Shown: positions 8,493-16,918 of the stretch, in pieces
Layout: every line of letters begins with the position of its first letter
How positions within the stretch are numbered: position 1 is the first letter of the stretch
NCBI GenBank assembly: GCA_017621035.1
Contig: JAGATY010000060.1
Location: 1-45,724 of the forward strand
Source: Bacteroides sp.
GTDB taxonomy: Bacteria > Bacteroidota > Bacteroidia > Bacteroidales > Bacteroidaceae
Direction: 5' to 3'
DNA: 45,724 nucleotides
Notes under the pieces: model-generated
The model's database searches: none
Told to the model about the DNA's origin: nothing
The model's input: only the letters and a program-made list of their open reading frames with translations
Translations under genes and position numbers: made by a program

Positions 8493-8574
8493 TCTTTGGA
8501 GGGGTGGTATTGCCGCAGCTATCACAACTAATAACTAATAATCCACAACTCATAGCTAATAACTTACAATTCAC

Positions 8575-8583
8575 TACCTTTGC
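8575..8583 (+). promoter_or_regulatory. Predicted -7 box of the LuxR-type gene
   Basis: TACCTTTGC matches TAnnTTTG plus the common trailing C. No clear -33 TTTG is visible at the right distance. It lies 18 nt before the chosen ATG and overlaps the upstream TTG start, which supports the ATG at 8601. Confidence 0.5.
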
Positions 8584-8600
8584 AGCGTCAAATAAAGCAG

Positions 8601-9176
8601 ATGAATATGAGACCGGAAATAGCTATTATCGATGCCAACACACTCTCGTGCCTGGGGCTGCAGGGATTGTTACAAGAGGTGATACCGCAAGCAACCATCC
8701 GTACATTCCCATCGTTTGCAGCGCTGATGGCCGACACACCGGATATGTATGCCCACTACTTCGTGTCGGCGCAGGTCTACTTTGAGCACACCTCATTCTT
8801 CAGGGAGCGCCGTCCTAAAAGCATCGTGCTGACCATGCAGGACAATCTGCCCCAACTCTCCGGAATCCCTACCCTGAACATCTGTCAGGACGAACAACAC
8901 CTGGCCAAGAGCATTCTGCAACTGCGCAGTCATGGTCACCACGGTGGCGGTACGCTGCCCGATGAGGAACACGACCTGTCGGTGCGGGAGATAGAAGTGC
9001 TCACTCTGCTGGTGAAAGGCCTCATCCACAAAGAGATTGCCGACCGCCTGAACATCAGTCTTACCACCGTCATCACTCACCGGAAGAACATCACCGAAAA
9101 GCTAGGCATCAAATCACTCTCCGGCCTCACCATCTATGCGGTCATGCGGGGGTATGTGGAGGCGGATGGAATCTAA
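8601..9176 (+). CDS. LuxR-family (GerE HTH) transcriptional regulator
   Basis: A 191-residue protein. The N-terminal 110 residues (RPEIAIIDANTLSCLGLQGLL) resemble a response-regulator receiver fold but lack the usual phosphorylation aspartate pattern, so it may be a pseudo-receiver. The last 65 residues are a LuxR-type helix-turn-helix (LSVREIEVLTLLVKG, HKEIADRLNISLTTVITHRKNI, EKLGIKSLSGL). I chose ATG 8601 because a longer frame starts with TTG inside the promoter box; ATG 8607 is also possible. It lies 79 nt upstream of a TonB-dependent receptor in the same orientation, but that gene has its own promoter. The simplest reading is that it controls the receptor, and perhaps the divergent pilus operon. 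Confidence 0.85.
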   Translation: MNMRPEIAIIDANTLSCLGLQGLLQEVIPQATIRTFPSFAALMADTPDMYAHYFVSAQVYFEHTSFFRERRPKSIVLTMQDNLPQLSGIPTLNICQDEQHLAKSILQLRSHGHHGGGTLPDEEHDLSVREIEVLTLLVKGLIHKEIADRLNISLTTVITHRKNITEKLGIKSLSGLTIYAVMRGYVEADGI

Positions 9177-9193
9177 ATCCTAATAAATGAGGA

Positions 9194-9224
9194 TTGCCCC
9201 AATGCTCGGGTTGCACTACTTTTG
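9194..9224 (+). promoter_or_regulatory. Predicted promoter of the TonB-dependent receptor
   Basis: ATTG (TTG at 9194-9196), 20 nt, TACTTTTG (9217-9224): a close match to the Bacteroides consensus. The predicted start is about 25 nt before the receptor ATG. Confidence 0.75.
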
Positions 9225-9255
9225 CGGCGGAGAATCAAACTAAAACTTTACCTGA

Positions 9256-11682
9256 ATGAATAAAAGAGTGCTGGCCTATGCGTGCCTGATACTGATGAGT
9301 GCTTCGGTAGGAGCAGAAGAGATTGATACATTGAAAGTAGTGGATATAGAAGAGGTGACAGTTGTTGCCACCCCTAAAGAGACACGCCGGCTGAGAGAAC
9401 TGCCGTCGGCCGTCAGCCTGCTGAATGCCAACCGTCTGCAGGCTTCGTATGTGACCGACATCAAAGGGCTGACATCGGTAGTGCCGGGGCTGTTCATCCC
9501 TGACTATGGCTCCCGACTGACCTCAGCCGTCTACATCCGCGGCATCGGCTCCCGCATCAACACACCGGCAGTGGGACTGTATGTAGATAATGTGCCTTAC
9601 GTGGATAAGTCTGCCTTCGACTTCAACCAGAGTGATGTGGAACGCATCGATGTGCTCCGCGGACCGCAGGCCACCCTGTATGGGCGCAATGCCATGGGTG
9701 GCATCATCAAGATTCACACCAAGTCACCCCTCAACCATCAGGGTACAGACATCAACCTGGGGGCAGCCACCCGAGGCGGCTACAACGCATCGGCCACCCA
9801 CTATGCCCGCCCGTCGGATAAGTTTGCCTTCTCGGTAGGAGGCTTCTATGAGCGGGAAGATGGCTTCTTCCGCAATGCAGCCCTGGGAGATGAGAAGATG
9901 GACTACAGCAACAATGCCGGAGGTCGCCTGCGTGCCCTCTTCATGCCGTCAGACAGCTGGAAGCTGGACTTCACGCTGAACTATGAGTACAGTGACCAGG
10001 GAGGCTATCCTTATGGAGCATATACTGTAGAAACCGGTGAGTGGAAGAAGCCGGAATACAACCGTGAGAGCGGTTACTACCGAAACCTGCTGAATGCCGG
10101 TCTGGGCATCGAGTACCAGGCAGAGCACTTCACGCTGAGTGCCGTCACCGGTTACCAGTGGCTGAAGGACCGCATGTTCCTAGACCAGGACTTCACAGCC
10201 CAAGACATCTACACCCTGGAGCAGCGCCAAAACATCCACACCCTCTCAGAAGAGATTGTGCTGAAGAGCAAGCCCGACCGTCGCTGGCAGTGGACCACCG
10301 GCGTGTTCGGCTTCTACCAAGACCTGAAGACTGAGGCACCCGTCACCTTCCGGAAAGAGGGCATGGGGATGCTGAACCGAATGCTTGGCGGTGTGATTCC
10401 CGGCAAGATAGAGGTTCCCATGGGGCCTGCCATGAGCATGAACATACTGCCCTCACTGGCCATCACCGACACCGAGATGCCTATTGACGGTCACTTCAAG
10501 ACACCACAAGTGAATGCCGCCATCTTCCACCAGTCCACCTTCCGCCATCTGTTTGGTGCCGAGGGACTCTCATTCACAGTAGGCCTTCGCCTGGATTATG
10601 AGAAGATGAAGCTGGAATACAACTCTGGTACCGCACTGGGCTATACCGTAGGCATCAAGGGTGAGATGATGCGAGGGGGACAACTGATGCGTGAAATTGA
10701 GATGATGCCCACCACCCCGCTCACCGTAGAGTCGCGTTACCGAGGTGCCCTGAGCAAGGACTACGTACAGCTGCTGCCCAAGTTTGCCCTGCAATACGAC
10801 TTCAAGGGTAACCGAGGCAACATCTACGCCACCGTCAGCAGAGGCTATCGCTCTGGAGGTTACAACATACAGAACTTCAGCGAACTGCTCCAGACCAGCC
10901 TGCGCAACGACATGATGCGCCAGTCGAAGGAGGAGATTATGGCCGTGGTTCCCGAGAACTATGCCTCTCTGGTGGGTCAACACTTCCCCGATGCGGGTGA
11001 GAATCCGGATGCCCGTGCCTCGGTAGAGTACAAGCCGGAACAGACCTGGAGCTATGAGGCCGGCACACACCTGAATCTGTGCAACCACCGCCTGCAACTA
11101 GATGCTGCCCTCTACCTGATGGAGACCAAAGACCAGCAGATTTCTCGCTTTGCCGACAGTGGTCTGGGACGTGAGACAGTGAATGCCGGCGAGAGCCGCA
11201 GCCTGGGAGCCGAACTCTCCCTGCTGGCTGCCGTGACCGATGCCTTCAACCTGAATGCTGCCTATGGCTATACCTACGCCACCTTCCGGGACTACTATGT
11301 GGGAGCTGCCTCAGCCGAAGAGGTACCCACCGACTACACCGGCAACTATGTACCCTTTGTGCCTAAGCACACTCTGAATCTGGGTGCCGACTACACCTTC
11401 CGCCTGAACAGATGCCCCTGGCTGGATCGCATCGTACTGAGTGCCAACTACAACGCTGCCGGCCGCATCTACTGGACAGAGGATAACAGTGTGAGCCAAT
11501 CGCTCTACGGCACCCTGAACGGTCGTCTCGGCTTCCACAAAGGGGGCATGGCGCTGAACTTCTGGGTACGCAATGCGCTGAATGAAGATTATGCCACCTT
11601 CTATTTCGAGAGCATGGGCAACGGCTTCATGCAGAAGAGCCGTCCCGTGCAGGCAGGGATTGAGTTGAGAATAAGGCTGTAG
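9256..11682 (+). CDS. TonB-dependent outer-membrane receptor
   Basis: An 808-residue receptor. A signal peptide (MNKRVLAYACLILMSASVGA) is followed by a probable TonB box (IEEVTVVATP) near residue 30-40. The plug domain spans about 45-165 (RELPSAVSLLNANRL, GLYVDNVPYVDK, VERIDVLRGPQATLYGRNAMGGIIKIHTKSP). A 22-strand-type barrel follows (GRLRALFMPSDSWKLDFTLNYEYS, NIYATVSRGYRSGGYN, LDAALYLMETKDQQISRF). It lacks the N-terminal carboxypeptidase-regulatory domain and any SusD partner, so it is built like iron-siderophore or cobalamin receptors rather than SusC glycan transporters. The ligand cannot be read from sequence. It follows a LuxR-type regulator that probably controls it. Confidence 0.93.
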   Translation: MNKRVLAYACLILMSASVGAEEIDTLKVVDIEEVTVVATPKETRRLRELPSAVSLLNANRLQASYVTDIKGLTSVVPGLFIPDYGSRLTSAVYIRGIGSRINTPAVGLYVDNVPYVDKSAFDFNQSDVERIDVLRGPQATLYGRNAMGGIIKIHTKSPLNHQGTDINLGAATRGGYNASATHYARPSDKFAFSVGGFYEREDGFFRNAALGDEKMDYSNNAGGRLRALFMPSDSWKLDFTLNYEYSDQGGYPYGAYTVETGEWKKPEYNRESGYYRNLLNAGLGIEYQAEHFTLSAVTGYQWLKDRMFLDQDFTAQDIYTLEQRQNIHTLSEEIVLKSKPDRRWQWTTGVFGFYQDLKTEAPVTFRKEGMGMLNRMLGGVIPGKIEVPMGPAMSMNILPSLAITDTEMPIDGHFKTPQVNAAIFHQSTFRHLFGAEGLSFTVGLRLDYEKMKLEYNSGTALGYTVGIKGEMMRGGQLMREIEMMPTTPLTVESRYRGALSKDYVQLLPKFALQYDFKGNRGNIYATVSRGYRSGGYNIQNFSELLQTSLRNDMMRQSKEEIMAVVPENYASLVGQHFPDAGENPDARASVEYKPEQTWSYEAGTHLNLCNHRLQLDAALYLMETKDQQISRFADSGLGRETVNAGESRSLGAELSLLAAVTDAFNLNAAYGYTYATFRDYYVGAASAEEVPTDYTGNYVPFVPKHTLNLGADYTFRLNRCPWLDRIVLSANYNAAGRIYWTEDNSVSQSLYGTLNGRLGFHKGGMALNFWVRNALNEDYATFYFESMGNGFMQKSRPVQAGIELRIRL

Positions 11683-11698
11683 AAGTAAGCCCCCTCAA

Positions 11699-11750
11699 CT
11701 CCCCCCGAGGGGGGAGCTTAGGAACAGCCTCTCCCCGGAGAGAGGCTTTT
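11699..11750 (+). terminator. Terminator hairpins after the TonB-dependent receptor
   Basis: Two hairpins in a row: CTCCCCCC-GA-GGGGGGAG at 11699-11716, then GCCTCTC/GAGAGGC at 11727-11746 followed by TTTT. The second looks like an intrinsic terminator. The same C-rich module recurs near 17.08, 39.48 and 39.55 kb. Confidence 0.65.
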
Positions 11751-12771
11751 AACAATTCTCCGCCCCACAGTGCGGGCATTTTCCTAGCTTACGCAGAGAA
11801 GCATTGCAATGTCCACAGCGGTAGGGGGTGATGCTTACGGTGCGACGGAAGCGGTGACAGAAGTAGAGGATGAAGGCCAGCAGGAAGAGATAGCCTATAT
11901 AAATAGGTGTAGTAAGAATAAAGAAGAAATAGCAAGCAATGCAGACTACCGTCAGTCCCAGCGTATAATAGATGGCTGCCGAGGGAGCCAACAGCCGGAA
12001 GATGACCTCCAGCGCGGCCAACAGTACCACAAAGAAGGCCCATACACCCAACAAGAAGAGTGCCAACACCGGCGGAACGGCCAGTGGCGATAGCGTGGGA
12101 TTGAAGTAGAAGTGCTCCCAGGTGTCGGGCACAAACGTCTGCATGCTTTCATACAGCGTGGCATTCACAGCCATCAGCAGGCAGAGCAGTAGCGGGTAGA
12201 CACTGTCGATATCATTCACCCCCACCAGCAACAGCGGCTTATGACGCTGCAACCGGAAGAGCCAGGCAGCCAGAAAGAGGGTGCATACAAGCAGAAAACC
12301 GGAGGCATGGGTGCGACTGAAGAGATAGATAAAACCGGAAATGCTGTCGGCCGGCACAAAGTAACGCTTCATCTCACACTCGCGAATCCACCCCTGTTCC
12401 TCCTCCGAGGCAGCCAGCTTCACCCACTGAGTATCAATGCTATCGGCCGGATGTACCGCCACCTCGGCCACCACCACACGGTCACCTCTCTCCAACCGCA
12501 CAAAGCGATCCTTGAAAGGAAGGCAGGTGAGCCGGAAACTATCTGCATAAAGTTCCAGATTGGTGCCGAAGGTGTAGTGCCGCCGGTAGAGACAGGTAAG
12601 TGAGTCGCGCTCTGCCTTCTCCAACTCCGGGTTCTGCAGGTCGGGGGAGGAATAATGACAAGCACTCAGCAGGAGCAGTAGAAGCCCCAGCAGAGCGGTC
12701 ACTCCTCTTCTTCTGCCGGCAATAGAGATACGGGGAAAGAGATGGGGTATCAAGAGCTTACTCTGTGGCAT
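11749..12771 (-). CDS. Multi-pass membrane protein with C-terminal zinc ribbon
   Basis: A 340-residue protein I cannot assign to a named family. A hydrophobic N-terminal segment ends in a possible lipobox (LLLLLSACHYS). Residues about 45-135 look like an extracytoplasmic beta domain with an SH3-like feel (DRVVVAEVAVHPADSIDTQWVKLA, EQGWIRECEMKRYF). Four to five membrane helices follow (about 150-170, 185-205, 230-260, 265-310). The protein ends in a zinc ribbon with two CxxC knuckles (RCGHCNASLRKLGKCPHCGAE). Its start overlaps the end of the upstream U32 gene by 14 nt, so the two are probably one operon. The role is unknown; a link to RNA modification would be a guess. Confidence 0.7.
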   Translation of the reverse strand: MPQSKLLIPHLFPRISIAGRRRGVTALLGLLLLLLSACHYSSPDLQNPELEKAERDSLTCLYRRHYTFGTNLELYADSFRLTCLPFKDRFVRLERGDRVVVAEVAVHPADSIDTQWVKLAASEEEQGWIRECEMKRYFVPADSISGFIYLFSRTHASGFLLVCTLFLAAWLFRLQRHKPLLLVGVNDIDSVYPLLLCLLMAVNATLYESMQTFVPDTWEHFYFNPTLSPLAVPPVLALFLLGVWAFFVVLLAALEVIFRLLAPSAAIYYTLGLTVVCIACYFFFILTTPIYIGYLFLLAFILYFCHRFRRTVSITPYRCGHCNASLRKLGKCPHCGAENC

Positions 12772-14629
12772 AGACCTTCATCTGACAATGTTTACAATCA
12801 AATTCCAGGCGGAAACGTCGGCCGTCGGTACCCACTAGAAAGTAAGGCTCCCGATAGGGCGAGCGTCCCTTCTGATGGGTAGGACACCAGCCAAAGGCGT
12901 GACGCAGGCAGTGGCGACAGAACATGAGAACGGCTTGCGGAACAGCCTCTGCCTCATAGGCCGGTGCCACTCGGGCAACGCCATGCTCCAGATAGAAACG
13001 TCGGGCCTGACTATTCATCACATTGCCCAGGTAGGTCAGTGAGGGCTGCTCACCGTCGCGCACATCCGGCAACGGGAAGGGGTGGGAAGTCTTGCAACGC
13101 ACTGCCACCTCCTGCCGGTAATTGATGCGTCTCAACGCCAGCAACCGCTCCATCACCTGCCGCCTCCATTCGGTCAGCACAGAGGCAGGAATGAACCAGT
13201 TACCCTTCAGCGTTATGCTGATGGCATCGTCAGCATCGGCAACCACCTCAAACGGGGTGCCACCCAGCTTGCGGAGCACGTTGCAGAGGTTCTCTCTCTG
13301 TGGGGTACGTGCCTCCTCTTTAGTATAGGGAAAGGTAAGGGTTGCCTGGTTGTCATCCTCGTCGGTGGCAGTCAAGGCAAAGCCAACGGGTGTTTCACTC
13401 AGCTGCCAGGAGAGTGTCATCTTACGCTCACTGCTCTTATGAGAGAGTAAGCGTTCAAACTCCTGGTCAAAGTTCCGGTAGAGCGGGGTGCGGGGCTTGA
13501 TGCGGGGTACACTGCCGGCGGGAAAGAGTTTGTTGCCCTCCACACGGTTGATGCGGAAACCCTGCAGGCGACCTTGCTCATCCAGGTAGCAAACCCCGTC
13601 ACCATTATGAAAAGGCTTGACACCTGCCACGGAGAGCCATGCCCCGCGCTGCTCTTTCAGGGTACCCATTGCCTCACCCAATGACTTCGGGGTGTTGAAA
13701 GAGGCAATCTCCTGTTCGCGTCCGTGCAAAAAGTAGGTAGTGAAGCCCCTACTGAAACTCTTCTCCGGCTGTGGCCGGAAGGTGTAGCGGCAACTTCCGG
13801 AAGAGGCACGCATATACTCCGGCCGGCGGGAAAATATCTTATCCAATGCCTGTCGGTAGGCTGCGGTAATATTCTTCACATAGGAGGCATCTTTCAGCCG
13901 TCCCTCTATCTTCAGTGAGGTGACACCGGCATCCAGCAGCTGCTCCAAGGCATCCATCCGGTTCATGTCACGCAAAGAGAGGAGATGCTTGTTTTCGGCA
14001 ATCACGCGCCCGTCAGCATCCAGCAGGCTGAAGGGCAGGCGGCAAAACTGTGCACACTCACCTCGGTTGGCACTGCGGCCAAAGCAGGCCTGGCTGGCAT
14101 AGCACTGCCCGCTATAACTCACACAGAGGGCACCGTGCACAAACACCTCCAGCGGTGTGTCCGGACAGGCCGTGTGAATCCGACGGATCTCTTCCAGTGA
14201 CAACTCCCTCGCCAACACCACCTGTCGGAAACCGGCCTCTGCCAGAAAGCGCACCTTGTCTGCCGTGCGGTTATCCATCTGTGTGCTGGCGTGAAGCGGA
14301 ATGGGGGGTAGTTCCAGTTGCAGCAGAGCAGTGTCCTGTATAATCAGTGCGTCTGTTCCCAGCCGGTACAGCTCCCACACCAGCCGACGTGCCTCCTCCA
14401 GTTCCTCTTCCTTCAGGATGGTGTTCAGTGCCACGTAGACACGCACATTGTATAGGTGGGCATGAGCAATCAAGGCTGCAATGTCTTGCAACGAGTTCCC
14501 TGCCGCCGCACGGGCACCAAAGCGGGGGGCACCTATATAGACAGCATCGGCTCCATGCTCTATGGCCTCAATGCCACATTGCAGGTTCTTTGCCGGTGAG
14601 AGCAGTTCTATCTTACGAATCTTCTTCAT
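12758..14629 (-). CDS. U32 family protein with DUF3656-like extension (RlhA-like)
   Basis: A 623-residue U32 protein. The N-terminal TIM-barrel-like part (ELLSPAKNLQCGIEAIEHGADAVYIGA, LHASTQMDN, VVLARELSLEEI) leads to the conserved cysteine cluster near residues 168-195 (HGALCVSYSGQCYAS, GRSANRGECAQFCR), which in this family binds an iron-sulfur cluster. About 300 further residues match in length the DUF3656-type extension of E. coli RlhA, which makes 5-hydroxycytidine in 23S rRNA. Although annotated as peptidases, characterised U32 proteins of this type act in RNA hydroxylation. An RlhA-like job is inferred from length and architecture. It is co-transcribed with a zinc-ribbon membrane protein downstream. 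A second, shorter U32 gene lies at 18535-19824. Confidence 0.88.
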   Translation of the reverse strand: MKKIRKIELLSPAKNLQCGIEAIEHGADAVYIGAPRFGARAAAGNSLQDIAALIAHAHLYNVRVYVALNTILKEEELEEARRLVWELYRLGTDALIIQDTALLQLELPPIPLHASTQMDNRTADKVRFLAEAGFRQVVLARELSLEEIRRIHTACPDTPLEVFVHGALCVSYSGQCYASQACFGRSANRGECAQFCRLPFSLLDADGRVIAENKHLLSLRDMNRMDALEQLLDAGVTSLKIEGRLKDASYVKNITAAYRQALDKIFSRRPEYMRASSGSCRYTFRPQPEKSFSRGFTTYFLHGREQEIASFNTPKSLGEAMGTLKEQRGAWLSVAGVKPFHNGDGVCYLDEQGRLQGFRINRVEGNKLFPAGSVPRIKPRTPLYRNFDQEFERLLSHKSSERKMTLSWQLSETPVGFALTATDEDDNQATLTFPYTKEEARTPQRENLCNVLRKLGGTPFEVVADADDAISITLKGNWFIPASVLTEWRRQVMERLLALRRINYRQEVAVRCKTSHPFPLPDVRDGEQPSLTYLGNVMNSQARRFYLEHGVARVAPAYEAEAVPQAVLMFCRHCLRHAFGWCPTHQKGRSPYREPYFLVGTDGRRFRLEFDCKHCQMKVYATE

Positions 14630-14723
14630 TTGCTTGCAAACCTTTAAAAGAATCAGTGGTTATCCGTGTAATCCGTGCCTAAAAAACATTTAACACAGAT
14701 TCCCACTGCGGATGTTTCATGTC

Positions 14724-15641
14724 TTAACGTATCTCTTCTATATCAAAAGGAGTCTCCTGGTAGACAAAGTAGTTCAGCCAGTTGGAGAACAAAAGGTTGG
14801 CATGTGCACGCCAAGAGACTTGCACTCCCTTCTCCGGTTGATTATCAATGTAGTAGTTACGCGGCATCTCAATGGGTAGCCCCTTCCCTAAATCACGACG
14901 ATATTCAGTGTCCAGCGTGAGGGGAGAGTACTCGGAATGGCCGGTCACAAAGAACTCACGCCCCCCGCGAGCCATTACCATATAGACACCGGCCTCCTCA
15001 GACTCGCTGAGCAGTGTCAGCTCAGGCACCTTCAAGATGTCGGCACGCCGCACCTCGGTATGACGGCTGTGGGGTACACAGAAGGTATCGTCGAAGCCCC
15101 GGAAGATGGGATGCAACGGTTGTAAAACACGGTGGGGGAAGATGCCGAACATCTTCTTCTCCAGTGGATATTTAGGAATGCCATAGTGATGATACAGACC
15201 TGCCTGTGCTGCCCAGCAGATGTAGAGGGTAGAGGTGACGTGTGTGCGTGCCCAGTTGAATATCTCTATCAGTTCCGGCCAATAGGTTACCTCTTCAAAA
15301 TCCATCTGCTCCACCGGTGCACCGGTAATAATCATGCCATCAAACTTCTGGTGACGCAGCTCCTCAAAGTCGGTGTAGAAGGCCTTCATGTGCTCCACAG
15401 GAGTATTCTTCGAGGTGTGGCTCTTTATCTTCATGAACTGTATCTCCACCTGCAACGGGGTGTTCGACAACAGCCGGATAAGGTCTGTTTCCGTGGTAAT
15501 CTTCAGGGGCATCAGGTTCAAGATGACGATACGCAGCGGACGAATGTCCTGGCGCGTGGCACGCGATGCATCTATCACAAAGATGTTTTCTTGCTTCAGC
15601 AGTTCTATGGCCGGTAGACGGTCTGGTAGATTCAGGGGCAT
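14724..15641 (-). CDS. metA: Homoserine O-acyltransferase (MetA; residue 111 predicts acetyl-CoA use)
   Basis: A 305-residue MetA, full length for the family. It activates homoserine for methionine synthesis. The catalytic residues are all present: Cys142 (LYICWAAQAG), His235 and Glu237 (TGHSEYSP). The start MPLNLPDRLPAIELLKQENI is typical. Residue 111 is glutamate (TGAPVEQMDFEEV). In Bacillus cereus MetA Glu111 goes with acetyl-CoA use, while E. coli MetA has glycine there and uses succinyl-CoA. So despite the usual name homoserine O-succinyltransferase, I expect an acetyltransferase. The gene is alone, with its own promoter at 15741-15773 and a strong hairpin in its leader. Confidence 0.93.
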   Translation of the reverse strand: MPLNLPDRLPAIELLKQENIFVIDASRATRQDIRPLRIVILNLMPLKITTETDLIRLLSNTPLQVEIQFMKIKSHTSKNTPVEHMKAFYTDFEELRHQKFDGMIITGAPVEQMDFEEVTYWPELIEIFNWARTHVTSTLYICWAAQAGLYHHYGIPKYPLEKKMFGIFPHRVLQPLHPIFRGFDDTFCVPHSRHTEVRRADILKVPELTLLSESEEAGVYMVMARGGREFFVTGHSEYSPLTLDTEYRRDLGKGLPIEMPRNYYIDNQPEKGVQVSWRAHANLLFSNWLNYFVYQETPFDIEEIR

Positions 15642-15680
15642 AATTCTATTGTTTATTTAAGTTTCGCAACTAATGGAGGG

Positions 15681-15707
15681 CGTGCCTAAATATTGAATTT
15701 AGGCACG
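15681..15707 (-). promoter_or_regulatory. Stable hairpin in the metA leader
   Basis: Perfect 11-bp arms (CGTGCCTAAAT at 15681-15691 and its complement at 15697-15707) around a 5-nt loop. On the minus strand the stem can be extended outside by a further partly paired segment (CTAGTG with CATTAG, one G-U). It lies between the promoter and the metA start. No U-tract follows, so it is not a plain terminator; a control or stability element is possible. Confidence 0.5.
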
Positions 15708-15740
15708 TCACTAGCAAAAGCTAAGTTACTTATTAACTGA

Positions 15741-15773
15741 CAAAGGTAGTACTTTTCCTGCGTTAGCTGCAAG
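15741..15773 (-). promoter_or_regulatory. Predicted metA promoter
   Basis: Read on the minus strand: CTTG, 21 nt, TACCTTTG. It gives a leader of about 90-95 nt before metA. Confidence 0.65.
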
Positions 15774-15793
15774 TTTTTGTGTGATTTCCTGCA

Positions 15794-16858
15794 CTAACAA
15801 ATAATACCACCCCCCAACAATAGACCGTCAGCGTTGTAAAAGGCGGCGGACTGGCCGGGAGCAATAGACTCCAACAGCTGTTCCAGGCAGACATGCAGGC
15901 GATTCTCTTCCCCCAACATCACCCTGCAACGATTGGCCTGTTTGCGGTAGCGTATCTTGACAATAACCCCTTCGGCCTCCAGTACCCGCGCAGGCTCCAC
16001 CAGATTCCAATCCTTCAAACAGAAATCCTGCCTATAGAGAGAAGCCAGCGGTGCCAGTACCACCACGTTGCGCTCCGGAAGAATCTCCTTCACAAAAATA
16101 GGATGATTCAGCTGCAGCCCCAGCCCTCGCCGCTGACCTACAGTATAGAAGGGATAGCCCTCGTGCCGACCTACAAAATTGCCCATTTCATCGAGAAAAT
16201 TTCCTCTCCCCGGCAACTTCTCGGCAGGTACTTCCCGCAGCAGAAAAGAGCGATAGTCTCGCGGACAGAAACAGACTCCTATGCTATCTTTCCGAGTAGC
16301 CACCCGCTCAAAGCCACGGGTAGCGGCATAGGCTCTGGCTGCCGGTTTGGTCATGTCACCCATGGGCAGCAACATACGAGAAAGTGTCTCTTGTCGCAAG
16401 CCCCAAAGAAAAAAACTCTGGTCTTTATCGGTATCGGCAGCAGGAGCAATGAAGTAAGAATCCCCCACCCTGACCTTCCGCACATAATGACCGGTGGAGA
16501 TGTAAAAAATGCCCATTTCATCGGCTATTTTTTGCAGTAGAGGCCACTTCAGAAGAATGTTACACACCATGCAGGGAACCGGTGTGCGACCGGCCATATA
16601 CTCCTCCACAAAGTAGCGGATGATGTGTTGCCGAAACTCCTCTCGGGCATCATACGTCAGATGGCGAATGCCCAGCCGGTCAGCCAGTGCACGAGCCTCC
16701 TCCAGATAGTCGGTCTGCCCATCCACCTCATAGAAGCGAAACGTCACTCCCACTACCTCGTAGCCGGCTTCTTGCAACAGCATGGCAGCCACGGAGCTAT
16801 CCGTTCCCCCGCTCATGCCCAGCAGTACTCGTTTCTTCTTTTCCTCCCACTCTTTCAT
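15794..16858 (-). CDS. mnmA: tRNA-specific 2-thiouridylase MnmA
   Basis: A 354-residue MnmA/TrmU, the ATP-dependent enzyme that thiolates U34 of Lys, Glu and Gln tRNAs. It has the PP-loop SGGTDSS near residue 16, the catalytic cysteine pair Cys99 (CMVCN) and Cys196 ([13 protein letters not shown]), DKDQSFFLW near 145 and [11 protein letters not shown] near 240. I start at ATG 16858; a frame continues 20 codons upstream, but that stretch is the promoter itself. Only 5 nt separate the -7 box from this ATG, so the message may be leaderless. It is a single gene with metA downstream under a separate promoter. Bacteroides often carry more than one MnmA paralogue, so which one this is remains open. 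Confidence 0.92.
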   Translation of the reverse strand: MKEWEEKKKRVLLGMSGGTDSSVAAMLLQEAGYEVVGVTFRFYEVDGQTDYLEEARALADRLGIRHLTYDAREEFRQHIIRYFVEEYMAGRTPVPCMVCNILLKWPLLQKIADEMGIFYISTGHYVRKVRVGDSYFIAPAADTDKDQSFFLWGLRQETLSRMLLPMGDMTKPAARAYAATRGFERVATRKDSIGVCFCPRDYRSFLLREVPAEKLPGRGNFLDEMGNFVGRHEGYPFYTVGQRRGLGLQLNHPIFVKEILPERNVVVLAPLASLYRQDFCLKDWNLVEPARVLEAEGVIVKIRYRKQANRCRVMLGEENRLHVCLEQLLESIAPGQSAAFYNADGLLLGGGIIC

Positions 16859-16863
16859 GGGGG

Positions 16864-16895
16864 CGAAGATAGTGCAAAAATTGAAAGCCAGCAAA
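16864..16895 (-). promoter_or_regulatory. Predicted mnmA promoter
   Basis: Read on the minus strand: TTTG, 20 nt, TATCTTCG. It ends 5 nt before the mnmA ATG, placing the start of transcription at or very near the start codon. Confidence 0.7.
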
Positions 16896-16918
16896 AGGAG
16901 GGAGGATGAGTGAGTCAC

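Larger units (their letters stand above)
8095..8574. other. Divergent control region between pilus locus and LuxR gene
   Basis: About 480 nt without a gene. On the minus strand it holds the pilus-operon promoter and a leader of about 150 nt containing an imperfect hairpin at 8130-8158 (CGGCAT / ATGCCG arms). Beyond that are a G-run near 8337-8343, the 22-nt repeat array at 8434-8492 and A+T-rich ACTAATAA-type repeats near 8526-8572 just upstream of the LuxR promoter. Confidence 0.6.

Noticed and set aside
8580-8600. TTG start giving seven more residues for the LuxR protein
   Set aside because: It lies inside the TACCTTTGC promoter box, so it would not be transcribed.
9256-11682. SusC-type glycan transporter
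   Set aside because: No N-terminal carboxypeptidase-regulatory domain and no SusD gene next to it.
12758-14629. U32 proteins as secreted collagenase-type proteases
   Set aside because: No signal peptide, and the cysteine cluster and lengths fit the RNA-hydroxylation members.
15681-15707. metA leader as a SAM-II riboswitch
   Set aside because: I cannot find the expected pseudoknot-forming segments; only a simple hairpin is visible.
16859-16918. 20-codon N-terminal extension of MnmA
   Set aside because: The stretch contains the -33 and -7 boxes and is not family-like.
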